A DNA stretch of 64,000 bases. Source: Tolypeutes matacus. Its lineage: Eukaryota; Chordata; Mammalia; Cingulata; Chlamyphoridae. Shown here in pieces: positions 11,263-22,824 of the stretch. Location: positions 2,523,051-2,587,050 of the forward strand of contig JAKSZT010053881.1 in NCBI GenBank assembly GCA_026826555.1. Direction: 5' to 3'. The position numbers and the translations under genes are program-made. Below the pieces are notes generated by a model. It was not told where the DNA came from. It did not search any database and saw only the letters and a program-made list of their open reading frames with translations. How positions within the stretch are numbered: position 1 is the stretch's first letter; each line of letters opens with the position of its first letter.

Positions 11263-12441
11263 CTACAAAAGCCCACATATAACTTATTAAATTATCAATA
11301 TTAATTCTGCTTAAAACATAGACACACACAATTATATAGCCAGTCAGATTTAAATCTGAATGCCAATTCAATTACTCATCACGTTCAATTTACAAACATG
11401 TAGTCATAGTGAATAAAGTATATGCAAAGGTAACTGATAAAATACTTGATAGCTGTCAAGCATCATTTGAATAATCTCCACTATGAAACCATCTCCAAAT
11501 GAAAACTCCATTTACAATGTGTTAATGATATGTAATTCAAGAAAACATATACTAAATAAAAAATTACCACCTCACTTTTGTCCTCTTTTTCTAGTATACT
11601 CAGAATGAGATTCACTGCTATATTAATTTGTAATTCCTGGCAATCTCAAAATGATTGTGTATGTGTGAATGCATGTATCTAGAAGTCCAATCCATGAGCT
11701 ATTTAAAGATATTTTTAAAGCACACCAGAAAAAGAATATAATTAGAAGACCAAGTCAAATTTAGAGTGTAGCAGTTACATTTTTCCCCCTTCACTTCATA
11801 TCCACCTTAAAATGGGTATCAAAATAATCTAGAAATGGTATTAGCCATCATCTATCTTCAACTGCTCTTCCAGGATCTTGGGGTACTGACAGCCAAATTA
11901 CTGCTACTACTATTTGACCCACTGTGTCCTAGACAGGAATATTCCCAAGAATCTGATCACTCTTTTATTCTCTATTTTGTCACATGATCATACACTATAA
12001 AATTACACAAAAAATAACCAATAATAGTACCCATCGAGAAAGTTGACAATTGAGTTCAAACGCATTTTCGTCTAACACTAACAATCTGTACTTGTCATTT
12101 TTGGTTTTATGAGGCCTTTCCTCATTTTCACCCTCCATAAAAGGAATCAAGAGCACATTAAGAAATCAAGCCAGAATCTGGTTCCCAACGTATTTCGGAC
12201 CCCAGACACTTCACTTCCTAACTTGGCACTGCCCACTGGACTTACTACCAACGTCACATATTCTCAATGAACTTCTTGTCTCCAAAAACACCCTTGCTTA
12301 CACAGGCCCCTCCTCCCCACTCAGGCTCCACGGACACAAACTTGCACTTTTCTTTACTACTCTGCTACTAAGAATGCAGCTTTCTTCGCTCTAGACAAGC
12401 TCCACAGCTTTATTCTCCTAACTGGATTCTGCCCATCCTAC
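11263..12441 (-). other. ZNHIT6: ZNHIT6 intron 1
   Basis: A 1,179-bp intron between coding exons 1 and 2, with GT (complement of 12440-12441) and AG ends. I recognise no transposon inside it. Positions 11330-11357 are an exact copy of 9079-9106 in the neighbouring L1-rich intron and contain the palindrome CAGATTTAAATCTG. Confidence 0.85.
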
Positions 12442-13109
12442 CTTGACATGGCCAGCTTTCGTTTGCAACCCACGGTGGCATCCATCTGATGCTCTTCTTT
12501 CACCTTTGTATTACCCATCGTTTCTTTCTTCAGGACAAACTTCTCTTCTTTTACTTCCATTTCATCCATAATCTCCTCCTTTTTTATGTTGTGGTTAACG
12601 AAAATCTCCTCTTTTATCTTCAAATTATCTTCCTTCTCTTCCTTCACTTCTAACCAGTCCGTTATCTCTTCCTTCACCGTCATTCTCTCTTCCTTTACCT
12701 CTGGTTCTTCCATCTTCTCTATTTTCACCACTAAAGTACCATTCATCTCCTGCTTCACCTCTAGTATGTCTACTTTCTCATCCTTCACCTCAGGACCATC
12801 CTCCACCTCCTGCTTCACCCACTGGCCCTCCAACGTGCCATCTTCTAGTTCCGACCAGTCCATAACTTCTTGCTTCACAACCTTTAGCTCTATTCTCATC
12901 TCTTCTGCTCTTTGTACACTTCCTTTCTCTCCATCCTCTGTTTTCTCCATTCCTGTCTGTCCATTCCCCTCCTTTCCACCGCCGGCCTCCTCCATCTCGG
13001 TTAAAGCCACGACTCCGTCTCCACTCGCCTCGGGTCTTAGCCGCGCCCCCTCAGCTCCACTCTTCCGATCTCCTTTCAACATCTCTTCATTTTCAGCAGC
13101 AAACTCCAT
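12442..13109 (-). CDS. ZNHIT6: ZNHIT6 coding exon 1 (acidic N-terminal region)
   Basis: 668 bp encode the first 222 residues plus two bases of an Arg codon. The start ATG at 13109-13107 has purine at -3 and G at +4 and gives MEFAAENEE, matching the human start; an in-frame GTG 30 bp upstream is not needed. The donor is AAG|GTAGGA. The N-terminus is low-complexity, acidic and probably disordered. Residues from about 75 to 215 contain 13 psi-K-x-E tetrapeptides (VKQE, VKEE, IKEE and similar), matching the SUMO consensus. The exon ends in a basic patch, GCKRKLAMS, just before the zinc finger. The homology is to human ZNHIT6/C1orf181, whose N-terminus has the same repeated VKEE character. No frameshift or stop is seen. 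Confidence 0.96.
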
Positions 13110-13550
13110 CACCTTACGGCCCTTGACCTCCGTTGCCACTCGGTCCCTACTAGGCGGCTGCTCCCAAGCCAGGAGGAGTGAATACCAGCTGGCACACTCT
13201 CAGCGGCCCATGTGTCTAGCTGGGAAGCCACACGCCGTAAACCAAGAACTCCAGACCTGCTCGATCGCCGAGATTGCCGTAAAGCAACGCTCCCGCGCTT
13301 CGTCGCTTCACGACTTGTAGAGCTCTTTACGACTCTGCGGCGCTCTTGCCCAGCTTCTTTGAGTGTATCAGCCTGAGGCCACGCCCACGGTGGCTCTCGC
13401 TTCTCGGGGCGGGGCCTCGCCAAGCCTTTCTGCCGGAGAGGCAGCCTCCGCCCCACTGTCGGCGTCCTACAACACCACGCCTCTCTTAAAGAGAGCGCGG
13501 GAAGTGGGGCCGGAGGTAAAAGACGTGAAACCCCTACAGCCCTGTAATGG
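12960..13550 (-). promoter_or_regulatory. ZNHIT6: CpG-rich promoter and 5' UTR of ZNHIT6
   Basis: CpG dinucleotides and GC content rise sharply here compared with the AT-rich surroundings. A GC box (GGGGCGGGGC, 13406-13415) and a GCGGGAAGTG sequence at about 13496-13505 (E2F/ETS-like) lie 300-400 bp upstream of the ATG. No TATA box is apparent. This is the expected layout for a housekeeping-gene CpG-island promoter. The transcription start site cannot be placed exactly from sequence alone. Confidence 0.75.
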
Positions 13551-15234
13551 GATAGACCCATCCCAATCTATGTTACCGATTAAATCTAATCTTGTGAGAA
13601 AATGGAAGGATCACCTGATGTTACTCCTCTCCCACAATCATATTACAAATAATGTTACAAACTCAACATATGGTGGCTGTTAATATTGGGGATCCTGATG
13701 GATTTCAGGTAGGAAAGTGGTCCAACTTTAATTCTTTCAATTATTTGTCAGTAACAGCCTGTATCAACTTATTCCCCATTCCCAGCGTCCTAAAAACAAA
13801 ACAAAACGAACCAACCAAATAAAACCCACCTTTGCATCTGTGTTTCAAGGTACTTAAAAAAATTTTTTTTTTTTTTAATTATTACATATTGGGCATTAGG
13901 CACTTTCAAAACCATAATTTCATTTAATCTTCACAGCGTCTCTGTGAGATATATATTTTCCTGGCTGAATGAGGAGACTTCAAAGAAATGGCTTCTTAAC
14001 TGCCCAGCTACTTTGTGCTATACCCTCAGACCCTTTTAGTTCACAGGGCATGTTACTAACCATTCACAAATTGGTCAGGAATGAGAATTCTAAATGGGTG
14101 AGCAGAATGAGAAAGAGAATTTTGGAACCATAATTGGGTACCAGGGACTGAGCAGTGCTGGAAGTCAAGTGAAAACCATGGACCCCTTACTAAGTCCATA
14201 CTATACTGTATACTATTTATAAATATATCACACACCAACACATTCCCACAAGAATAATGTTTTTTTGAATTTCATTTCAAGCTCCTGGACCCCTTGTAAA
14301 GAACTCCTGGACTAGACCTTCTTTCTGTACTCCTAACATCTCTCTCTCTTTTGCCTCTGCATCAAGGCATCAGTGTATATTCTCTCTACTCCCAGATCTC
14401 ATGATGTAATTCTCCTAGCCACTTCAGGAACTGGTATTTTGCCAAAATCTGTAGAAAACCTGTTTTCTAGGAAGACATCTCAGAAGAGACTGAAATAGCA
14501 CCAGAAAGTGTATGTTATAGAAGTGGTTAAACCATTTCTTGTAGTTCAGCAGGAACTGTGTGTAGGCATAGAGTCAACCTGTGTGAGAATTTAAAAGCAT
14601 TTCTTGATGACACAAAAGACAGGTAAAAAAACCCAGACCCAGAGAAGTAAAATAATTTGCCCTAGATTGCACAGCTATTCAGTTCATGACAGTACTGAAA
14701 CAGAAAATTAAGAAGCTCTGGAGAAAGTATTTTCCATTAGAGTCTCACATCAGGCAGAACTGGCCAGAAATTTATATCCAAGCCACTCAGTCACCTGATA
14801 CAGGCTGCCTTGGGCAGGGCAAGGTATTGGATGAGGACCTCCCTGCAGCAGAGGCTGTTAGCTGGAGGCTGCTGACTGCACTCTGTGGCTGGGCAGCAAG
14901 TCCTTCTTTGAAGGGACATTTGGGTGGTACATCTCTTCAGGCCACTACAGTGTCTATGCGTGTTTGCCTCTGTGGCCACACGTGCCACTTCTTGTCAGTG
15001 CACATCTGCTTCCTCTTTTTCTTTGAAGGCAAGTTGTCTCTGCTTCTCCAGGCACCTTGTTAAATATGGCTGCTCTACAACATCTCAGTTCAGATGGTCA
15101 TAGAGATTCACAGTTGTCTTTTGACCCTAATTCCAAATGCCTGGAGAATAGAATCTGATTGCATCAGCGAGAGTAAAGAGGTAGGATCACTGAGTCTAAA
15201 TGTGGTTGTGGAGTTGTCAGAGAAGAGCAGGTTG
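13551..15234. other. Intergenic sequence upstream of ZNHIT6
   Basis: No gene is recognised. The stretch contains a poly(T) run (13862-13876), a MIR-like scrap near 14640-14690, and a short TC-rich stretch near 14340. An open frame of 125 codons at 14686-15063 has no recognisable domain and is not supported as a gene. Confidence 0.5.
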
Positions 15235-15425
15235 AGCTGGGCAGTGTTTTCTTATGGCAATGCAAAAAGCACTGGGTTTAAATCCCTTTTGCCACCAGCT
15301 ATGTAACCACTCGAGTCTTAATCAATTTGCTTGTCTGTAAAATGGAGATAGTCATACCTATTTCCTAGGGCTATTTTGAGAATTAAATTAGAAAATATAT
15401 GTGAAAGAGCTTGTAAACATTATTT
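15235..15425 (+). mobile_element. MIR SINE
   Basis: It has the typical MIR core order: 'aaaaagcactgggtttaaatcc', 'ttgcttgtctgtaaaatggag', 'ctatttcctagggctattttg', 'agaattaaatt'. It is an ancient tRNA-derived SINE shared by mammals. Confidence 0.7.
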
Positions 15426-15689
15426 TTCTCATTGTGCCTATACTTTTGAAAGCCCTGTTTATGATAGTTCAGTTGTTTTCTCTTTTGGACTATGGAGGAC
15501 AGAGTTGAGATAATCACATTCCCCAGTTCTTAACACGCTCTCATCATATGTGACCAACTTATCCTTAATATTTTTACCATTTGTACATCTCAACTCTCAT
15601 TACCCTCCCCCAGCTTTATACGTTTAATATAGTTTTTTTATATTTATATCCTTTGTGAAATATATAATACCGTTTTATTGTATGCATGT

Positions 15690-16225
15690 TGACAGCTTTG
15701 TTGAGGTATAATTTACATAAAATAAAATACACCTATTGTAAGGGTACAATTCAATGACTTTATTAAATTCATAGAGTTGTGCTACCACTACTACAACCCA
15801 GTTTTAAAGATTTCCATCATCCCCAAAAGTTACTTGTTCCCATTTGCAGTCAATTCTTGCAAACCACGGACTGTTTTCTGTCTCTATAGAGTTGCCTTTT
15901 CTGGAAAGTTCATGTAAAATCACACAATATGTGGTCTTTTGGCTCTCACTTATTTCACTTAACTAATGTTCTTGAGATTCATCTATGTTAAAGTGTGTAT
16001 CAGTTTACTCCTTTTTATTGTTGAATAATTATTCCATTGTATGGCTATACCATATTTGGTTAATCCATTTACCAGTTGATGGACATTTGGATTGTTTCCA
16101 ATTTTGACTATTATGAATAATTCTGCTGTGAACATTCATATACAGATCTTTATGTGGAAAATGTTTTCATTTCCTTGAGTAGAAACCTAGGAGTGGAATT
16201 GTTGGGCCATATGTAAATTTGTTTA
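15690..16225 (-). mobile_element. Old L1, antisense 3' end
   Basis: On the minus strand this is the L1 ORF2 C-terminal end followed by the 3' UTR. On the plus strand it reads 'ttgttgaggtataatttaca' and later 'catttaccagttgatggaca', which is the typical antisense appearance of old mammalian L1. Confidence 0.75.
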
Positions 16226-16405
16226 CTTTTTTTTTTTTTTACCACAGTTGAATAAAAACATACATTTCTCAATTAAATGTACTGGATACATGTAAAAAAA
16301 TATTTGAATCATACAATCTGTTACACAATATATTTGGTTCATAGTAACACAATCATACAGTATTTGTCCTTTTGTTTCTGGCTTGCTTCGCTCAACATAA
16401 TGTAA
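16226..16405 (-). mobile_element. Antisense 3' end of an L1, head-to-head with the next L1
   Basis: A T-run followed by the reverse complement of the same L1 3' UTR that ends the sense L1 at 20790-20900 (shared 'gtatccagtacatttaattg'). It stops at the ORF2 stop-codon region (cattatgttgagcgaagcaa on the minus strand) and abuts the 5' UTR of a sense L1 at 16406. Confidence 0.75.
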
Positions 16406-16633
16406 GTAGGAGAGGCTTTTCCCCACCTGTATAGCCTCCCTCCCCAAGGCTCTAGAAGTGACTCTACAGCCAATTACTGGGTCCAGAGCCCAGTTTTGAG
16501 CTACCAGCAGGACAATCCTAACAATCCAGGTCAAGCCAAGAATCAAAGAGCAGTGGTAACACACGGCTCCTGCCACGAAATCCCTACAAAAGAGAAAGAA
16601 ATTGAGCATATGAGTAAACTACATCCTAATCAG

Positions 16634-17182
16634 ATGCCTAGATATCAGCAAAAAATTACAAGCCGTACCAAGAAGATAGAAGACATGGCCCAATGAAAGG
16701 AATATATCAAGGCCCCAGAAGAAATGCAGAATTTGAGAGAATTAGTTAGCAAGATGCACACAAATTTCCAAAATGAAATTAATGAGTTGAAAGACAATAA
16801 GGTTAAGGAGATAAATGACATCAAGAAGACATTGAGCAAATGCAAAGAAGAATTTGAAATCCTGAACAGAAAAGAAACAGAGCTCATGGTAATGACAGAC
16901 ACAATAGGTGAGATCAAAAACACATTTGAGGCATACAACAGCAGGCTTGAAATGAAAGAAGAAAGAATAACTGATACCAAAGACAGAACAGCTAAAATTG
17001 AAGAGAGAAAAGAACAGAGAGAGAAAAGAATGGAAAAAATTGAGCAGGGACTCAGAGAGTTGAATGACAACACAAAACACAACAACATACATGTCATGGG
17101 AGTTCCAGAAGGAGAAGAGAAGGGAAAAGGGGCAGAAAGAGTATCTGAGGAAATAATAGCTGAAAATTCCCAACTCTCATGA
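16634..17182 (+). pseudogene. L1 ORF1 remnant
   Basis: It starts MPRYQQKITSRTKKIEDMAQ. A TGA at 16694-16696 interrupts the frame, which then continues in phase to 17182. Residues rich in K, E and heptad-like Leu/Ile form the ORF1p coiled coil. The start of the RNA-binding domain (HVMGVPEGEE) is visible. The frame stops before the rest of the RNA-binding domain and the C-terminal domain, so the protein would be truncated. In intact L1 this protein is the trimeric RNA chaperone of the retrotransposition RNP. Confidence 0.85.
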
Positions 17183-18621
17183 AAGAAATGAACTTACATG
17201 TCCAAGAAGCACACCGTACCTAATCAGAATAAATCTGAATAGACCTACGCCAAGACACATACTCAGAATGTCAAATGAAATATAGTACATTTACAGCAAT
17301 ATCAGTGAATGTGAAGGGATGAAACTCCCCAATCAAAAGATACAGACTTATAGAATGGATAAAAAAACATGAGCCATCCATATGCTGCTTACAAGAAACT
17401 CACTTTAGATTCAGGGATAAAAACCAGCTGAAAGTGAAAGGTTGGATAAAGATACTCCACGCAAATAGTAGCCAGAAAAGAGCAGGGGTAGCTATACTAA
17501 TATTAGACAAAACAGATTTTAAATGCAAAAAAGTTATAAGAGATACAGAAGGTCATTATATATTAATAAAATGGACGATCCACCAGGAAGATATAACAGT
17601 CATAAATATATACACACCTAACAAGGGTGCCCCCAAATATATGAGACAAACTGGCAAAACTGAAGGGAGAAATAGACATTTCTACAATAATCATTGGTGA
17701 CTTCAATACCCCACTCACATCATTAGATAGAACAACTAGACAGAAGATCAACAAGGAGACAGAGAACTTGAACAATATGATAAATAAGTTAGACCTAACA
17801 GACATATACAAACTCAGCAAGTTATACATTCTTCTCAAGTGCCCATGGATCTTTCTCCAGAATAGACGACGTTAGGTCACAATTCAGCTCTCAATAAATA
17901 TAAAAAGATTAAAATTTTACAAAGCACCTTACCAGATCATAACAGAATAAACTAAAAATCAATAATCGACAGGAAAAGAGTAAATTTGCAAATGTGTGAA
18001 GACTGAACAACACATTCCTAAATAATCAGTGGGTCAAAGAAGAAATTGCAAGTGAAATCAGTAAATATATTGAGATAAATGAAAACGAGAATACAACGTA
18101 TCAAAACTTATGGGATACAGCGAAGGCAGTCTTGAGAGGTAAATTTATAGCCCTAAATGCCTATATTGAAAAACAAGAAAGGGCTAAACTCAAAGATTTA
18201 ACTGAACAACTAGAGAAACCAGAAAAAGAACAGCAAACCAATCCCAAAGCAAGCAGAAGGAAAGAAAAATAAAGATTAGAGCAGAAATAAATGAAAATGA
18301 GAACAGAAAAACAATAGAGAAAATCAACAAAACCAAAAGCTGGTTCTTTGAGAAGATCAATAAAATTGACAAACCCCTAGCTAGACTAACAAAGAAAAAA
18401 AGAGAGAAGATGGACATAAATAGAATCAGAAATGAAAGGGGGGAAGTTACAACTGACCCACAGAAATAAAAAGAATCATAAGAGGATATTATGAGAAACA
18501 AAATGCCAACACTAGACAACCTAGATGAAATGGACAAATTCCTAGAAACGCACAACCAACTTACACTGATGGTACAAGAAATACAAGAACTTAACAAACC
18601 AATCACATTTAAGGAGATTGA

Positions 18622-19480
18622 ATGTGTCATCCAAATCTCCTAGCAAAGAAAAGTCCAGGACCAGATGGCTTCACAGGTGAATTCCACCAAGCATTTCAAA
18701 AAGAATTAACACCAGTCCTGTTTAAACTCTTCCAAAAAATTGAAGAGGAGGGAAAATTACCCAACACATTTTATGAAGCCAACATCACCCTAATACCAAA
18801 GCCAGATAAAGATTCTACAAGAAAAGAAAATTATAGGCCAATCTCTCTAATGAACATAGATGCAAAAATTCTCAACAAAATACTTGCAAATCAAATCCAA
18901 CAGCATATCAAAAGACATATATATTACGACCAAGTGGGATTTATTCTTGGTATGCAAGGCTGGTTTAACATAAGAAAATCAATCAATGTAATACACCACA
19001 TTAACAAATTGAAGGAAAAAAAAACACATGATAATCTCAATCGATGCAACAAAGGCATTAAAAAAACATCCAGCATCCTTTTTTGATAAAAACACTTCAA
19101 AAGATAGGAATAGAAGGAAAATTCCTCAATATGATAAAAAGCTTATATGAAATGCCCACAGCCAACATCATACTCAATGGGGAAAGGTTGAAAGCTTTCC
19201 CCCTAAGGTCAGGAACAAGACAAGGATGCCCACTGTCACCATTGTTATTCAATATTGTACTAGAAGTTCTAGCTAGGGCAATTAGACAAAAAAAAAAAAA
19301 AAAAAAAAAATTAAAGGCATCCAAACAGGAAAAGAGGAAGTAAAACTCTCACTGTTTGCGGATGACATGATCCTGTACTTAGAAAATCCTGAAGTAGCCA
19401 CAGCAAAGCTACTTGAGCTAATAAATGAGTTCAGCAAAGTGGCAGGATACAAGATCAAACACGCAAAAATCAGTAATGTT
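18622..19480 (+). pseudogene. L1 ORF2 reverse transcriptase segment, broken
   Basis: It encodes the N-terminal RT blocks ([19 protein letters not shown], then [18 protein letters not shown]) and [20 protein letters not shown]. After an expanded A-run at about 19288-19311 it reaches the catalytic FADD motif at 19355-19366 in another frame. At least two frame changes separate the blocks, so no functional enzyme can be made. Confidence 0.85.
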
Positions 19481-20945
19481 TTTGTATACTAGGCAATTAC
19501 CAAATTCATTTGGAAGGGAAACTACACCTGAATAGCCAAAAGCATTCTAAAAAAGAAGAGCGACGTGGGAGGAATTTCACTGCCTGACCTTGAAACATAT
19601 CACAAAGCTCTAGTGGTCAAAACAGCATGGTACTGGCATAAAGATAGACACATCGATCAGTGGAATAGAATTGAGAACCCAGAAATAAACCCTCACCTAT
19701 ACAGTCAATTGATTTTTGACAAACCTATCAAGCCCACTCTGATGGGAAAAAACAGTCTCTTCAACAAATGGTGTTGGGAGAACTGGATATCTATAACCAA
19801 AAGAATGAAAGAGGACCCCTATCTCACCCCCTATACACGAGTCAACTCAAAAAGGATCAAAGATCTAAACATAAAAACCAGGACCATAAAACTACTAGAA
19901 GAAAATATAAGGAAACATATTCAAGAACTTGTAGTAGGTGGTGGTTTCTTGGACCTTACACCCCAAAGTACGTGCAACAAAAGAAAAAATAGATAAATGG
20001 AACCTCCTCAAAATTAAACACTTTTGCACCTCACAGGACTTTGTCAAAAGGGTGAAAAGGCAGCCAACTTAATGGAAAATAATATTTGGAAATCACATAT
20101 CTGGTAAGGGTTTGATATACAGGATGTATAAAGAGATGTTACAACTCAACCATAAAAAGACAAACGATCCAATTAAAATTGGGCAAAAGACTTGAATAGA
20201 CATTTCTCCAAAGAAGAAATACAAATGGCAAAAAAAAACACATGAAGAAATGCTCAACATCACTCATGATTAGGGAAATGCAAATCAAAACTACAATGAG
20301 ATATCATTTCACACCTATCAGAATGGCCAGGATTAAAAAGACAGTGAACTACAAGTGTTGGAGAGGATGTGGAGAGATAGCAACACTTACTCACTGTTGG
20401 TGGGAATACAGAATGGTACAGCCACTGTGGAGGACTGTTTGACAGTTCCTAAACAAATTGAATATAGATTTGCCACGTGACCTGACAATACCACTACTTG
20501 GTATACACCTAGAAGAACTGAGAGCAGTAACATGAACAGACATCTTCACAGTGATGTTCATAGCAACATTATTCACCATTGCCAAAAGTTGGAAACAACC
20601 CAGGTGTCCATCAACAGACGAATGGATAAAGAAACTGTGGTCTATTCACACGATGGAATATTATGCAGCTGTAAGAAGAAATGAAGTCGTAAAGCATATG
20701 ACAACATGGATGAACCTGGAGGACATTATGTTGAGTGAAGCAAGCCAGACACAAAAGGACAAATACTGTATGAATGCATTACTATGAACCAAATATATGG
20801 TGTAACATATTGTTTGATTTAAAAAAATTTATATGTATCCAGTACATTTAATTGAGGAATGTATATATTTATTCATCTGTGTTTACTTTTTAGTTTTTAA
20901 TTGTTTATATTTTCAATTATTAAATGTACAAAATAAAGTAAAAAA

Positions 20946-21620
20946 CAACAAACAAACAAACAAATAATTATTTTGCCTCTTGGGTAAGTACTGGACTGGC
21001 ACTGCTGTTTTTATGTCCCACCTTGTGTTGGGATGGGCACAATCAGAGATTCTATCCCTCTACTCCACTTGCCTTCCCTATCAGTGTCCCTCCTAGACTC
21101 CATGTCTCTCTTTCCCCACCACAAAGGGATCCTTTTCCCTTTCATCTCCTATGGGTTTCCTCAGAGTTTCTGAGCAAGTCTCTGAGATCCATCATCTTCC
21201 ACTCACTTACATGGCATCATCAGGATTGGATTTGGGGACTCCAGGAGGTAGCAGCTTGATTAGTTTGTTATCTTTTCAGGAACTTGGAGTCTCTAGATTG
21301 AACATTTCAGCAGTAGTGATGGTAATGGCCTTCTGAAATGATATGCAGGATGTACCACTGGGCTTCCCATGGCATTGCTCAAATTTTCCCAGGATGCTTG
21401 AAGATTTCATTTTATTTACAACTTTGAGGCAATTTAGTAATTCCCATATGCTTATCCAAGGACTGCTGCATCAGCATCACCTTGTGTATTTGATCAAAAA
21501 CAGTTTTCTGGGTCTTTCCCCAGAGGACTTAATCAAAATGGAGAGAGCTGCTGGGAATCTTTAGGTATAACATATCTCTGTGTGGTGGTTCTGATATGCA
21601 GCCAGGTTTGGGGACCATTG
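20946..21620. other. Intergenic sequence
   Basis: A CAAA-type tail at its left belongs to the preceding L1. The rest is non-repetitive to my eye. Short open frames of 60-80 codons are present but carry no recognisable domain. Confidence 0.4.
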
Positions 21621-21624
21621 GGTG

Positions 21625-21975
21625 AAGGCACTACAACTGCACTGACTGATATGGTAGCCACTAGCCATAGTGGCTACTGGGTACTTGAAATGTGGTTATC
21701 TGAATTGAGATGTACTGTAAGTGTAAAATAAACACTGGATTTCAATGACTTAGTACAAAAAGAGGAATGTAATATATCTCATTAACGTTTTAATTTTTAT
21801 ATTGATTATATGTTGAAATGGTAGTTTTTAAATATATTGAGTTATATAAAACATATGATTCAAATTAATTTCACCTGTTTCTTTTTATTCTTGTTTAATG
21901 TGGGTACTAGAAAATTTAAAATTAAATATGTGACTCACATAACATTTCTATTGGACAGTGACACACTAGAAGATG
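21625..21975 (+). mobile_element. hAT-type MER DNA transposon fossil
   Basis: The blocks 'gtagccactagccatagtgg', 'tacttgaaatgtggttatctg' and 'acataacatttctattggac' are typical of an old non-autonomous hAT family in placentals. The subfamily is uncertain. Confidence 0.6.
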
Positions 21976-22025
21976 TTAAAATTCTAATTCCAGTTAGAAA
22001 GGGTTAACATAAAGTGAATATCAAG

Positions 22026-22277
22026 AATTAGCTAAGCAGGAGCGGATGTGGCTAAAGTGGTTGAGTTCCCACCTCCCACATGGGAGTTCCTGGATTCAGT
22101 TCCCGGTGCCTCCTGAAAAAAACAAAAACAACAAGCAAAACAAATGAAAAAGCCAACTCAGGGAAGCTGATGTGGGTCAGTGGTTGAGCCCTGGCTTCCC
22201 ACATACAAGGTCCTGAGTTCAATCCCTGGCCCCTGCTACCTTAAAAAAAAAAAAAAAAAAAAAAAATTAGCTAAGCA
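22026..22277 (+). mobile_element. Dimeric DAS SINE with perfect target-site duplication
   Basis: Two tRNA-like heads (tggctaaagtggttgag with ggattcagttcccgg; tgggtcagtggttgagc with gagttcaatccctgg), a CAAA-rich linker and a 26-base A tail. The flanks aattagctaagca at 22026-22038 and 22265-22277 are identical, so the copy is fairly young. Confidence 0.9.
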
Positions 22278-22319
22278 TATTAGCTCACTTATTTATTTGT
22301 TTATTTAATCAATAAATGT

Positions 22320-22800
22320 TTCTTTTTCATCCATTTTCCAGACTACATCCGGAGCATCTTTACAAATCACAAGTCTGAGTCTGATCATGTCAGTCACCTC
22401 CTTAAAGCCTTCAATACTTCATCTTTGCTTTTGAGATAAAGAACTAAATCCTTATTATAGCCTTGAAAAGATCCCTTATATCCTGACCCATGTCTACTCT
22501 CCAGTCTGATCTCTAATTACTCATCATTCACATGGTAATGCAAGCACTACTTCCTGAGAGAAGTATTCCTTAACCATTTCTCCTTCCCTCTGCTCTGGTC
22601 TAGTTAGGGTTTTTGTTTGTTTGCTTTTGGTGTTCTTTTATTCAGAGCACTTATCTCAAATAGTGATTATATATTCATTAATATTATCATTTGATTAACA
22701 TCAGTGTTTCTCACCAGAAAGTAAGCTCATTGATTACAGGTACCTTACCCTTTTTGTTCATTTTTAATTTGCCAACTCAAAGTGCAGTGATTAATACATG
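22320..22800 (+). mobile_element. L2 LINE 3' region
   Basis: It shows the typical L2 series: 'tctgatcatgtcagtcacct', 'ccttaaagccttcaatactt', 'ctgagagaagtattccttaa' and 'agaaagtaagctcattgatt'. Ancient and non-functional. Confidence 0.7.
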
Positions 22801-22824
22801 ACAGACACTAAAATATGAAAATGT

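Larger units (their letters stand above)
16406..20945 (+). mobile_element. Near full-length sense L1 with ORF1 and ORF2 remnants
   Basis: The order is 5' UTR end (16406-16633), ORF1 (16634-17182), ORF2 endonuclease (about 17285-17990), reverse transcriptase (about 18600-19380) and the C-terminal region (19500-20780), then a 3' UTR ending in an A-rich (CAAA)n tail. ORF2 has many frameshifts and stops, and about 0.3 kb is missing near 19490, where the sequence jumps from the RT region to 'caattaccaaattcatttgg'. It is autonomous in origin and dead now. Divergence looks modest, so the insertion is probably fairly recent. Confidence 0.88.

Noticed and set aside
13107..13139. Upstream GTG as an earlier ZNHIT6 start
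   Set aside because: A GTG start is unlikely in a mammalian gene. The ATG at 13109 has a good context and matches the human N-terminus.
12586..13320. Plus-strand open frame of 244 codons, Ser/Phe-rich
   Set aside because: It is the antisense shadow of ZNHIT6 exon 1 and promoter. Its SSFTS-type repeats simply reflect the VKEE codons on the other strand.
14686..15063. Open frame of 125 codons upstream of ZNHIT6
   Set aside because: No recognised domain and no clear splice partners or promoter. It may be chance in a GC-richer patch.
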